Origin: Terrabacter sp. Root181
GTDB lineage: Bacteria; Actinomycetota; Actinomycetes; Actinomycetales; Dermatophilaceae
NCBI RefSeq assembly: GCF_001428505.1
Contig: NZ_LMHU01000001.1
Location: 1,443,813-1,507,812 of the forward strand
DNA: 64,000 nt
Reading direction: 5' to 3'
Made by a program: the position numbers and the translations under genes. Numbering within the stretch: position 1 is the first letter of the stretch; each line of letters starts with the position of its first letter. Under the pieces are notes generated by a model that saw only the letters and a program-made list of their open reading frames with translations, made no database searches and was not told the origin of the DNA. Below are positions 18,791-26,404 of the stretch, in pieces.

Positions 18791-20928
18791 GCGCAGTACC
18801 GTCCGCCGACCAGATCCTCGCCGGGCTCGACCCGGAGCAGCGCGAGGTCGCGATGGCCCCGCCGGGCCCGCTGTGCATCCTCGCGGGTGCGGGCACGGGC
18901 AAGACGCGTGCCATCACCCACCGCATCGCGTATGCCGTCCACTCGGGTGCGCAGCAGCCGCAACGGGTGCTCGCGCTGACCTTCACGGCCCGCGCCGCCG
19001 GCGAGATGCGCACGCGCCTGCGCGGGCTCGGGGTGCAGGGAGTCCAGGCCCGCACCTTCCACGCCGCCGCGCTGCGGCAGCTGCACTTCTTCTGGCCGCA
19101 GGCCATCGGCGGCGCGGCCCCCGAGGTGATGAGCCACAAGGCCGCGGCCGTCGCCGAGGCGGCGAGCCGGCTGCGCATGCAGTTCGATCGCACCACCGTC
19201 CGCGACCTGGCAGCCGAGATCGAGTGGGCCAAGGTCAACCTCCTGACGCCGCAGTCGTATGCCGCCCGCGCCCGTGAGCAGCGCCGTGAGCCCCCGGGTC
19301 TCGACCTCACGGCCATGGCACGCCTCTTCGAGGCGTACGAGGACGTCAAGCAGCGCCGCGGGGTCATCGACTTCGAGGACGTCCTGCTGCTCACCGTCGG
19401 CATCCTCGACGAGCGGGAGGACATCGCCCGCACGGTCCGGGGCCAGTACCGCCAGTTCGTCGTCGACGAGTACCAGGACGTCAACGACCTCCAGCAGCGC
19501 CTCCTCGACCAGTGGCTGGGCGAGCGCAACGACCTCTGCGTCGTCGGCGACCCCGCCCAGACCATCTACTCCTTCACGGGTGCCAGCCCGAGGCACCTCG
19601 TCGGCTTCCCCAAGCGCTTCCCGGGCGCCCAGGTCGTGCGCCTCGTGCGCAACTACCGCTCCACGCCCCAGATCGTCGGGCTCGCCAACACGATCGTCGC
19701 CTCGGGCACGCAGGCGGCGCGCGACGGGGCGGTGCGCCTGCTGGCGCAGTCCGAGCCGGGTCCCGCGCCCGAGCTGACGAGCTACGCCGACGACCCGGCG
19801 GAGGCGGCAGCCGTCGCCGACCGCATCCGCACGCTCGTGGACGGTGGCCACCAGGCCGCCGAGATCGCGATCCTCTTCCGCACCAACGCCCAGTCCGAAG
19901 CGTTCGAGTCGGCCCTCACGGATGCCGGGGTCGCCTACCTCGTGCGCGGTGGCGACCGGTTCTTCGCGCGCAAGGAGGTGCGCGACGCCGTCCTGCTGCT
20001 CCGCGGCGCAGCCCGGAGCGACGACGGCGAGAAGGCCCTCGGTGAGATCACGCGCGACGTCATCACCGGCGCGGGCTGGTCGCACGAGCCACCAGCGGGC
20101 AGCGGGGCCACCCGCGAGCGATGGGAGTCCCTCACCGCGCTCGCGACGCTCGCCGACGACATCGCTGCCGCGGCCCCCGAGGCCCGGCTGCCCGAGCTCG
20201 TCGCCGAGCTCGAGCGGCGCGCGGCCGAGCAGCACGCCCCGGCCGTGCAAGGCGTGACGCTCGCGAGCCTGCACGCGGCGAAGGGCCTCGAGTGGGACAC
20301 CGTCTTCCTCGTCGGTGCCTCTGACGGGCTCATGCCGATCTCGATGGCCGAGGGACCCGACGCCGTCGAGGAGGAGCGGCGCCTGCTCTACGTCGGACTC
20401 ACCCGGGCGCGCAAGCAGCTCTTCCTGTCGTGGTCCGGCGCCCGCACCCCAGGGGCCCGGGCCACGCGGCGCGTCTCGAGGTTCCTCGCGCCCGCCGCCG
20501 ACATCCTCGGCCAGGGTGCCCGCAGCGAGGCGAAGTCCAGCGGGTCCAAACGGTCCGCGCCGAAGGTGGCGCGCCGCGCCCACTGCCGTGGGTGCGGTGC
20601 CGAGCTCGTCTCCGCCGCGCAGCGCAAGACGGGTCGCTGCGACGAGTGCCCACCCACCTACGACGAGGCGACGTTCGAGCGGTTGCGCACGTGGCGCCTC
20701 GCCGTGGCCCGCGAGGCGAGCGTGCCGGCATTCGTCGTCTTCACCGACGCGACGCTCACCGCGATCGCAGAGGGGACGCCCTCCGACGAGGGTGGACTGT
20801 CCGTGATCAGCGGTGTCGGCGCGCGCAAGCTCGAGCAGTACGGCAGCGACGTCCTCGCCATCCTCGCCGGCGCCGACCCGCAAGAACTCATCGAAAACCG
20901 TTCTGCGGCAAAGGAATCCGCCGGTTAG
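18787..20928 (+). CDS. uvrD2: DNA helicase UvrD2 (UvrD motor, tetracysteine motif, HRDC), probable CTG start
   Basis: A 713-residue SF1 helicase: Walker A GAGTGKT (Lys39), DEYQDVND, GDPAQTIYSFTGA, LHAAKGLEWD and LLYVGLTRAR. Then a tetracysteine site (C600-x2-C603-x14-C618-x2-C621) and a C-terminal HRDC-like domain, the mycobacterial UvrD2 layout. The first ATG (18853) would remove conserved N-terminal residues (QILAGLDPEQREVAM) and sit only 12 residues before Walker A. The only start that keeps them is CTG 18787, which overlaps the ppk2 stop (CTGA) and has GAAGGG 9 nt upstream. A 3'-to-5' repair helicase. Confidence 0.88.
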   Translation: MSAVPSADQILAGLDPEQREVAMAPPGPLCILAGAGTGKTRAITHRIAYAVHSGAQQPQRVLALTFTARAAGEMRTRLRGLGVQGVQARTFHAAALRQLHFFWPQAIGGAAPEVMSHKAAAVAEAASRLRMQFDRTTVRDLAAEIEWAKVNLLTPQSYAARAREQRREPPGLDLTAMARLFEAYEDVKQRRGVIDFEDVLLLTVGILDEREDIARTVRGQYRQFVVDEYQDVNDLQQRLLDQWLGERNDLCVVGDPAQTIYSFTGASPRHLVGFPKRFPGAQVVRLVRNYRSTPQIVGLANTIVASGTQAARDGAVRLLAQSEPGPAPELTSYADDPAEAAAVADRIRTLVDGGHQAAEIAILFRTNAQSEAFESALTDAGVAYLVRGGDRFFARKEVRDAVLLLRGAARSDDGEKALGEITRDVITGAGWSHEPPAGSGATRERWESLTALATLADDIAAAAPEARLPELVAELERRAAEQHAPAVQGVTLASLHAAKGLEWDTVFLVGASDGLMPISMAEGPDAVEEERRLLYVGLTRARKQLFLSWSGARTPGARATRRVSRFLAPAADILGQGARSEAKSSGSKRSAPKVARRAHCRGCGAELVSAAQRKTGRCDECPPTYDEATFERLRTWRLAVAREASVPAFVVFTDATLTAIAEGTPSDEGGLSVISGVGARKLEQYGSDVLAILAGADPQELIENRSAAKESAG

Positions 20929-20971
20929 CAGCACCCGCGCAAAATAAGTTCGGAAAACTTCGTTAAATCAG

Positions 20972-21001
20972 TTGTTCGCCCGCGAGGCGCACGCGTACCC
21001 T
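20972..21001 (+). promoter_or_regulatory. Probable WhiB7-type promoter of the whiB7 leader transcript
   Basis: A -35-like TTGTTC (20972-20977) and -10-like TACCCT (20996-21001) are 18 nt apart. An A/T-rich run (CGTTAAATCA, within an A/T-rich patch from about 20940) lies directly upstream of the -35. WhiB7-controlled promoters in actinobacteria require such an A/T-rich block next to the -35, contacted by the AT-hook. It is about 620 nt upstream of whiB7. Confidence 0.55.
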
Positions 21002-21071
21002 TGACGAAGTCAAGCCCAGTGGTCTCGGTGGCCAGCTGGGGCCCGTGAGCAGAAGTGAGGAGGTCGGCCTG

Positions 21072-21332
21072 ATGGACAACACCACGATGACGATGAACGC
21101 AGTCTCCTGCGTCCTTTCCGTGCGTCTGCGGCCGACCACCGGCCAGGTCCGCCTTGCGGCCATCCACGCTCCGGAGCAGGGGACCACTGTGTCCATCGCC
21201 GCCGTCATGGGCGGCCGCGTCGCCGACTTCCGCGCTCCGATCCAGGGAGACGTCTCGGTCGCCGGCCTCACGTTCCCCGCCTACAAGACCCTCGATGTCG
21301 TTCGCTCCCGTTCTGGGAGGCCACCGGTCTGA
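21072..21332 (+). CDS. 86-residue ORF in the whiB7 leader (possible regulatory upstream ORF)
   Basis: An ATG with a strong ribosome site (GAGGAGG, about 8 nt upstream) opens an 86-residue frame with normal high-GC codon use. It starts MDNTTMTMNAVSCVLSV and contains VRLAAIHAPEQGTT. I recognise no domain. It lies between the probable whiB7 promoter and a terminator hairpin whose stem begins 23 nt after its stop, which is the layout of the regulatory ORF and attenuator described for whiB7/wblC leaders. It may act mainly through its translation, stalled ribosomes allowing read-through, though its length also permits a real protein. Confidence 0.55.
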   Translation: MDNTTMTMNAVSCVLSVRLRPTTGQVRLAAIHAPEQGTTVSIAAVMGGRVADFRAPIQGDVSVAGLTFPAYKTLDVVRSRSGRPPV

Positions 21333-21354
21333 CAAGACCCGAAGCCTCACCTCC

Positions 21355-21389
21355 AGGCCGCGAACCCGACATCACCGGGTCCGCGGCCT
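21355..21389 (+). terminator. Attenuator-like terminator in the whiB7 leader
   Basis: A stem of 13 pairs with one A/C mismatch (AGGCCGCGAACCCG against CGGGTCCGCGGCCT) and a 7-nt loop, followed by TCGTGTTTC, one of the few T-containing tails in the window. It lies after the leader ORF and 230 nt before whiB7, so it would stop transcription before whiB7 unless overridden. Confidence 0.65.
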
Positions 21390-21619
21390 TCGTGTTTCCC
21401 GGGGGAGTTTCCCGGCCGAATGCCGCTCCACACCGCACCACCGACACCGACAGATGAGCACCCGACCGGGTGCCTGACAGATCAGGGACACAGATGACTC
21501 CCCGGATGCCGAGCAGCAGGACCGAGACGCGCACCACCGGTGCAGGTCTTCGGGCCAAGCCAGACACGAGTGAGCAGGGGCACCCCACCACGGGCGCCCA
21601 GGAGACGGAGGTGAGAACG

Positions 21620-21907
21620 ATGCAGCTGAGCGAACTGATCGACATGAGGACCGAGGCGGAGCAGGTCGGCGAGACCATTCCGTGCCGCGACTACGACGCG
21701 GAGCTCTGGTTCGCCGAGCGACCCGAGGACGTCGAGTTCGCCAAGACGCTCTGCGGGCTCTGCCCCGCGCGCGTCCAGTGCCTCGCCGGCGCCCTCGAGC
21801 GCCAGGAGCCATGGGGCGTGTGGGGCGGGCAGCTGCTCGTCCAGGGCGCCATCGTGGCTCGGAAGCGGCCCCGCGGCCGTCCGCGCAAGCACCCCGTGGC
21901 TGCCTGA
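21620..21907 (+). CDS. whiB7: WhiB7 antibiotic-resistance transcription activator
   Basis: A 95-residue Wbl protein: Fe-S cysteines C22, C45, C48 and C54 (C-x2-C-x5-C), turn GVWGG (66-70) and a C-terminal AT-hook RPRGRPRK (83-90), the combination that separates WhiB7 from other Wbl proteins. WhiB7 binds the primary sigma factor and activates intrinsic resistance genes and itself. ATG 21620 has GGAGGTGA about 5 nt upstream. The long leader (about 600 nt) with an ORF and terminator implies control by attenuation in response to translation inhibitors. The position after uvrD2 is the conserved one. Confidence 0.95.
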   Translation: MQLSELIDMRTEAEQVGETIPCRDYDAELWFAERPEDVEFAKTLCGLCPARVQCLAGALERQEPWGVWGGQLLVQGAIVARKRPRGRPRKHPVAA

Positions 21908-21981
21908 GCCTGCGTGACCACGCATGACCCAGACGCCAATGGCCCCCGACAGCAACCCTTTCCACAGACCAGGAGATCGTC

Positions 21982-22116
21982 ATGAACCAGCTCGAGATGC
22001 TGGCTCGCGACCGGATCAACCAGCGCAGTCAGCGCCAGGAACGCAGCGGCATCCGTCGCAGCGCCCGGCTGATCGCCCAGGAGATCCGCGCCAGTCGACG
22101 CCACAGCGAGAAGTGA
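21982..22116 (+). CDS. 44-residue basic small protein
   Basis: ATG 21982 has AGGAG 6 nt upstream and opens a 44-residue frame ending TGA at 22114-22116. The peptide starts MNQLEMLARDRINQRSQRQ and is strongly basic and helical (12 Arg or Lys), with RRSARLIAQEIRASRRH near its end. No domain is recognised; short basic helices of this type could bind nucleic acid or a protein partner. It is 74 nt after whiB7 on the same strand and is followed by two hairpins, so it is probably the last gene of the whiB7 transcript or a separate short unit. Confidence 0.6.
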   Translation: MNQLEMLARDRINQRSQRQERSGIRRSARLIAQEIRASRRHSEK

Positions 22117-22121
22117 ACGAC

Positions 22122-22194
22122 CGCGCCTCGAGGCGCGTTGCAGGACAACTGAATCGAGTGAGCGAGCCGCGGGTGACGCGCACGTCACCCGCGG
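22122..22194 (+). terminator. Two consecutive hairpins after the small basic gene
   Basis: The first is a 16-nt perfect palindrome (CGCGCCTCGAGGCGCG, 22122-22137). The second is a 12-bp perfect stem (CCGCGGGTGACG) with a CGCA loop at 22167-22194. Together they probably end the whiB7-region transcript. Confidence 0.6.
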
Positions 22195-22329
22195 TTCCGC
22201 ACGTCCGGGGACTCGCACTCCGTTCCTGAGCCGGCCGTCCCGCCCCTCCCGTCCGACCCGCGATCCCGCGTGGCGCCACGAACGGCGCCCCGATCGGCGG
22301 ATACTCGAAGGAGGAGAAGGGAGAACCCC

Positions 22330-22548
22330 GTGAACACTTCTACCGATGCGGCCACCGACGCCGCTGCCCGTGACGAGACCCTCGTCTGCTCCGGGTGCGG
22401 CACGACCCCGCCGCCCGAGGACCAGACCGCGGCCCGGCGCACCTGGAGCCGAGGCACGGATGCCGGACGCACCACGTGGACCTGCGAGCGCTGCAGCCGC
22501 GAGAACCTCCGCTCGATCGAGAGCAAGCTCGACCCCGTCTGGTGGTGA
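22330..22548 (+). CDS. Small zinc-ribbon protein
   Basis: A 72-residue protein with two CxxC knuckles (VCSGCGT and CERCSRE) about 30 residues apart, a Trp-rich middle (RRTWSRG, GRTTWTC) and the tail IESKLDPVWW. It resembles a conserved actinobacterial small zinc-ribbon family recalled from the same chromosomal region; function unknown. The start is GTG at 22330, with GGAGGAGAAGGGAG just upstream; an earlier in-frame ATG at 22270 would add an Arg-rich tail and has no ribosome site. It converges on the ABC1 kinase gene with a 7-nt gap. Confidence 0.75.
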   Translation: MNTSTDAATDAAARDETLVCSGCGTTPPPEDQTAARRTWSRGTDAGRTTWTCERCSRENLRSIESKLDPVWW

Positions 22549-22555
22549 CGAGCGG

Positions 22556-23887
22556 TCAGGCGTCGTCGCCCACGGGCGGCAGGTCCGCGCCGGGAAGCAG
22601 CTCGTCGACGACGGCTCGCCCGTGCACCGTGCCACCGAGCTGGCTGAGCACCCCGATACCCCCACCCCACACGCGGTGGATGAGGAGGTACTCGGGTGGC
22701 AGGTTGAGCTTGTAGGCGACGGCGTAGTTGGGCTGACGCGGGTCGTTGATGTGGGCGAACACGCCCCGGAGCCAGTCCCGGCTGAAGGTGAACGTGTCGG
22801 TGCGGAAGGGCGCCATGAACGGCTCGAGGTAGTCGAGCAGGCGCTGCGGGTCCAGGTCGATGGAGTTCTTGACGAAACCGATCGCGCGCAGCCCCTCGAG
22901 CACGTCCTCGGCGCTGCCCTCGAGACCGGTGGTGAGCAGCGGCCCGATCTCGGGCGGCATGCCGTCGGGGAGCCGGTTGACGGCCCCGAAGTCGATGACG
23001 CCCAAGCGGCCGTCGGGGGTGATCCGGAAGTTGCCGGGGTGCGGGTCGGCGTGCAGCAGCCCGGCCCGGGCCGGGCCGGCCAGCAGGAAGCGCAGGTACA
23101 GCTGTGAGGCGGTGTCGCGCTGCTCCTGCGTGCCTTCGGCGATGATCCGCGACAGGGGGAGCCCGTTGAGCCACTCCGACACGATGACGTGCTCGCGGCC
23201 GTCGACGACGTGGGGCACGGCGAAGTCGGGGTCGCCGTCGAAGGCCGCTGCGAAGGTCGCCTGCGACTCGGCCTCGAGGCGGTAGTCGAGCTCCTCGGCC
23301 ATCCGGTCGCGCAGCTCGTCGAGAATCGGGCCGAGCTCGATCCCGGGCACCCAGCTCGCCGCGACCTTGGCCACCCGGCTGATCTGGCGGATGTCGCTCA
23401 TCAGCGCTGGGCCGGCTCCGGGGTACTGGATCTTGACCGCGACGTCCCGGCCGTCCTTCCAGACGGCCCGGTGCACCTGCCCGATCGAGGCAGAGGCCAC
23501 GGGGTGGTCGTCGAACGACTCGAACCGGCTGCGCCACCGCGTGCCGAGGTCGCCGCGCAGGACGCCGTGGACCGAGGACGTCGGCATCGGCGGGGCGCTG
23601 TCCTGCAGCTTGGTCAGCATGGTCCGGTAGTGCACGGCGAGGTCCTCGGGCAGGGCCGCCTCGAAGATCGAGAGTGCCTGGCCGAACTTCATGGCGCCGC
23701 CCTTGAGCTCCCCGAGGACCTGGAAGAGCTGCTGGGCGGTGCGGGCCTGCAGCTCGGCGGCCACGATCTCGGCGGGCCGGCCCCCGAGCCGCTTGCCGAG
23801 GCCGAGGGCGGTGCGACCGGCGAAGCCGAGGGGCACCGTGGCGAGCTTGGCGGAGCGCACGACGGCCTTGCGTGGCAGGTCGGTCAC
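22556..23887 (-). CDS. ABC1/UbiB family atypical protein kinase
   Basis: A 443-residue ABC1 (ADCK/UbiB) kinase-like protein. Family signatures are present: KxGQ helix as LKGGAMKFGQALS, Ala-rich loop with ASASIGQVHRA, VAVKIQYPG (catalytic Lys), EELDYRLEA, HADPHPGNF and VIDFGAV (metal Asp). Members act as small-molecule or lipid-pathway ATPases/kinases; in mycobacteria the homologue is Rv3197 next to whiB7. The start is GTG at 23885-23887 with GAGGAGGTG just upstream. The frame is open for another 320 nt, but the upstream part is low-complexity and unlike the family. Confidence 0.92.
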   Translation of the reverse strand: MTDLPRKAVVRSAKLATVPLGFAGRTALGLGKRLGGRPAEIVAAELQARTAQQLFQVLGELKGGAMKFGQALSIFEAALPEDLAVHYRTMLTKLQDSAPPMPTSSVHGVLRGDLGTRWRSRFESFDDHPVASASIGQVHRAVWKDGRDVAVKIQYPGAGPALMSDIRQISRVAKVAASWVPGIELGPILDELRDRMAEELDYRLEAESQATFAAAFDGDPDFAVPHVVDGREHVIVSEWLNGLPLSRIIAEGTQEQRDTASQLYLRFLLAGPARAGLLHADPHPGNFRITPDGRLGVIDFGAVNRLPDGMPPEIGPLLTTGLEGSAEDVLEGLRAIGFVKNSIDLDPQRLLDYLEPFMAPFRTDTFTFSRDWLRGVFAHINDPRQPNYAVAYKLNLPPEYLLIHRVWGGGIGVLSQLGGTVHGRAVVDELLPGADLPPVGDDA

Positions 23888-24189
23888 GGCGCACCTCCTC
23901 GGGCGGTCGGCAGTCTCGTGCGGGCGCGAGCGGTCGGTCCGGCGCCGGCGACCACGAAAGATCGCGCGGCGGCGGGTCGACGCCCCACCCTCGACTCTAT
24001 GTGTACCCCCCGGGCTGAGGCGTCCGACCATCTGTCCAGCCTTGGCGGGTCGGCCCGGGCCGCCCGCCGACTCCCGCCGACTTCTGCCGACTCCCGCCGA
24101 CTTCCGCCGGGTTCCCGGCGACGTGGACGTCCGATGGCGTACGCGTGGCGCCCGTCCGCGTACGGCTGTCCCTCCGTCCTGGCCGGCGG
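23888..24189. other. 302-nt intergenic region between ABC1 kinase and ThiF-like genes
   Basis: Lies between the minus-strand ABC1 gene start and the minus-strand ThiF-like gene stop. No convincing coding frame. It holds a tandem repeat (24066-24105) and a possible minus-strand -10 (TAGAGT, complement of 23994-23999) for the ABC1 gene. Confidence 0.5.
24066..24105. repeat. Four 10-bp (two 20-bp) tandem units
   Basis: GCCGACTCCC and GCCGACTTCY alternate twice, giving two near-identical 20-bp units, with a diverged fifth start (GCCGGGTTCC) after them. It is intergenic. No function is apparent. Confidence 0.75.
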
Positions 24190-25188
24190 TCACGCCCCGC
24201 GGCGGAGCCACGCGTCCGCGGAGCCGCCAGCACCTGCGCGGGCACCTGCGCGGGCACCGGTGTCAGGCGTCGTGACGGCGGCAGGGTGCGCCGGGCAGAG
24301 CGGGTGGGTCGGCCAGCGGCGGTGGTCCATGCGCGGCCACGGCAGGCTCACCTCGACGGAGACCCCGGGTGGGGGCGGGTGACCTTCGAGGACTCCGGTC
24401 ACGAGCAGCGTCACGCTGCCGACGACGAGGTGCGCGAGCCCGGGCGTCAGGGCGTCGTGCAGGCCGTCTGGCGGACCGGCGAGCGAGAGCGTCCGCGTGG
24501 GCGCGGCCTGGCTCATCAGCATGGGCCACGCCGCGTCGCGGTCGGCGCGGTGCGGGTCGAGGCACCACAGGCAGGGCGAACCGGAGGAGCCGTCGACGAG
24601 GGGGCCAACGACGGTGCGCGGTCCGGCCGGTGCCACGGGCAGGTGCGGGATGCCGTGCCGCAGCCACAGGTCACCGCGGCGGGGGTCGACGACGGGCGAG
24701 CCGACGAGCACCACGAGGTCGGGTCGGGGCCGGAGGGGTGCGGCGACCGCCCGGTCGACCGCGGCCCGGCCGTGCACGACGGTCGTGCCGGCCTGCGCCA
24801 GGGCCTCGGCGATGTCGGAGGCGACGTGGCCGCAGCCGTCGACGACGACGCGTCCGGGTGAGGTGTCCGGCGACGTCGGTGAGCTCGACGCAGCAGTGGA
24901 GTCCGTCGTGGTCGGCACACGGTCCGTGACCACGCCGAGGTCGGTCGCGAGCTGGAGCAGCGCCCGCCACCGGGCGAGGTCGATGCCTGCCTCGGCCGCC
25001 ACCCGGTCGGTCGAGGCGAGGGGCAGGGCGCCGTCGAGCTGCGCGAGCAGGTCGGCCTCGGCCTCGCTGACGCCCGTGACCACCGGACCGCCGGGCAGCA
25101 CGCCGAACTGGACCTCGCCTCGTCGCCTCGTCAGCGGCCGGAGCCAGACGGGCACGCGGGGGTGGGGCGGCACGGGAGCAGCGGACAT
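24190..25188 (-). CDS. ThiF/HesA-like protein resembling TOMM leader-binding cyclodehydratase partner
   Basis: A 332-residue protein with an N-terminal winged-helix-like segment (RGEVQFGVLPGGPVV), a Rossmann stretch (GRVVVDGCGHVASDIAEAL) and CLWCLDPHRADRDAAWP, a signature of TOMM-type leader-peptide-binding E1-like proteins. The adenylation residues of true ThiF enzymes are not obvious, so it may be a non-catalytic relative. No azole-forming YcaO partner or precursor peptide lies nearby. ATG 25186-25188 has GGAGG 6 nt upstream. Mycobacterial Rv3196 holds the same position. Function unknown. Confidence 0.72.
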   Translation of the reverse strand: MSAAPVPPHPRVPVWLRPLTRRRGEVQFGVLPGGPVVTGVSEAEADLLAQLDGALPLASTDRVAAEAGIDLARWRALLQLATDLGVVTDRVPTTTDSTAASSSPTSPDTSPGRVVVDGCGHVASDIAEALAQAGTTVVHGRAAVDRAVAAPLRPRPDLVVLVGSPVVDPRRGDLWLRHGIPHLPVAPAGPRTVVGPLVDGSSGSPCLWCLDPHRADRDAAWPMLMSQAAPTRTLSLAGPPDGLHDALTPGLAHLVVGSVTLLVTGVLEGHPPPPGVSVEVSLPWPRMDHRRWPTHPLCPAHPAAVTTPDTGARAGARAGAGGSADAWLRRGA

Positions 25189-25364
25189 CGGACCTCCAGA
25201 CCCGGTGACGCCACCAGCGGGTGCCACCCTCGGTCGTCAGGCTCGCAGCCGCTCCGGGGTGCGTGGGGCCGTCGTCCACAGCCTCGCCGTCCGGCCCCCG
25301 GGAGCCTCAGGTACCGCGCGCCGGCCGGGCACGGCGGGCGCGCGCTACCCCGGGCACGCGCGAA

Positions 25365-25390
25365 GGGGCGGGACCGTGTGGTCCCGCCCC
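25365..25390. terminator. Hairpin terminator after DUF5679 gene
   Basis: An 11-bp perfect stem (GGGGCGGGACC) with a GTGT loop, 37 nt beyond the DUF5679 stop on the minus strand. Confidence 0.7.
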
Positions 25391-25427
25391 CTCGATCTGC
25401 GGCGTCAGAGACGCCGCCGCGACCTGG

Positions 25428-25589
25428 TCAGGCCTTGCCCAGAATGCGGTTCAGGTTCGTGCCACAGACGGGGCACTGTCCCTTGGCCATGCGGCGACCG
25501 TTGTCGGACACGACAACCTTGCCCTCGGCCTCGCGCTTCTCCTTGCACTTCACGCAGTAGAACTCGCCCTTGTAGGTCTCGTCAGCCAT
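25428..25589 (-). CDS. DUF5679 small zinc-ribbon protein
   Basis: A 53-residue protein with two zinc knuckles, CVKC and CPVC (YCVKCKEKREAEGK, KGQCPVCGTNLNRILGK). It matches the DUF5679 family, whose members are short zinc-ribbon proteins of unknown role. ATG at 25587-25589 has AAGGAGA about 7 nt upstream; an earlier in-frame ATG at 25616 would add nine residues without a better site. Monocistronic, with a hairpin terminator downstream. Confidence 0.85.
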   Translation of the reverse strand: MADETYKGEFYCVKCKEKREAEGKVVVSDNGRRMAKGQCPVCGTNLNRILGKA

Positions 25590-25766
25590 TGATGTCTCCT
25601 TGTAGATGGCACCCATCCGACGGGTACCTCGACTCGTTCAACCCTAGAGCACGCTGAGCACGAAATCATGCTCATCCCCGCTTGGCGCGCCCGTGCGGGA
25701 TGAGGTATGACGCGCGGGAGCGGCCGTGTCGGGCCCGTGCTCCGGGGCGTTGTCCCCACGCTGGCC

Positions 25767-25772
25767 TACCCT
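25767..25772 (+). promoter_or_regulatory. -10 hexamer for the metallopeptidase gene
   Basis: TACCCT ends 6 nt before ATG 25779, leaving no room for a ribosome site, so the transcript is probably leaderless. Confidence 0.5.
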
Positions 25773-25778
25773 GCCCTC

Positions 25779-26330
25779 ATGGCGACGGTGCGACGTGAGG
25801 TGGTGCACACGGTGGTCGACGGGGTGACCGTCGAGGTCCGCCGCAGCGCCAAGCGTCGCCGCACCGTGTCGGCCTACCGACAGGAGGGGCGCCTGGTCGT
25901 CCTCGTCCCGGCACGGATGAGCCGCGCCGAGGAGGGGGAGTGGGTGCGCACCATGGTGGCGCGGGTCGCTGCCTCGGAGCAGCGTCGTCAGCGCAGCGAC
26001 GGCGATCTCGAGCAGCGTGCCCTCGCTCTGTCGCGCGAGCACCTCGGCGGACGGGCGGTCCCGGCGAGTGTGCGCTGGGTCTCCAACCAGAACTCGCGCT
26101 GGGGCTCGTGCACGCCCGCGGAGGGCTCGATTCGCTTGTCCGACAAGCTCCGTGGCATGCCGGGATGGGTCGTCGACTACGTCCTGCTGCACGAGCTGGC
26201 TCACCTGCTGCAGCCCGGGCACGGCCCGGAGTTCTGGGCGCTGCTGCGCAGCTATCCCCGCCTCGAGCGTGCGCGCGGCTACCTCCAGGGCGTCTCCGCC
26301 GCCGCCGGCCTCGACCTCAGCGACGAGTGA
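25779..26330 (+). CDS. M48/YgjP-type zinc metallopeptidase (WLM/DUF45)
   Basis: A 183-residue protein with the zinc site HELAHLLQPGHGPEFW (HExxH plus a downstream His/Glu segment) and the upstream signature NSRWGSC followed by IRLSDKLRGMP, typical of the DUF45/YgjP family. These are soluble, putative zinc peptidases without known substrate. ATG 25779 gives the usual family length. It is a single gene facing the NUDIX gene, with a hairpin between them. Confidence 0.88.
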   Translation: MATVRREVVHTVVDGVTVEVRRSAKRRRTVSAYRQEGRLVVLVPARMSRAEEGEWVRTMVARVAASEQRRQRSDGDLEQRALALSREHLGGRAVPASVRWVSNQNSRWGSCTPAEGSIRLSDKLRGMPGWVVDYVLLHELAHLLQPGHGPEFWALLRSYPRLERARGYLQGVSAAAGLDLSDE

Positions 26331-26350
26331 GCACGCCCGCCCGCGGGGCC

Positions 26351-26378
26351 TGACGGCATACGGGCACGTATGCCGTCA
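26351..26378. terminator. Hairpin built from two facing octamers
   Basis: A 12-bp perfect stem (TGACGGCATACG) with a GGCA loop, between convergent genes. The two arms are a GGCATACG and a CGTATGCC copy, so the over-represented octamer forms this terminator. Confidence 0.75.
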
Positions 26379-26404
26379 CGCGCTGCTCCGCACCGGTCGC
26401 GGAG

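Noticed and set aside
24190-25188. Complete TOMM (azole peptide) biosynthetic cluster
   Set aside because: Only the leader-binding-like protein is present; no YcaO, dehydrogenase or precursor peptide is seen nearby, and the gene is in a conserved core position.
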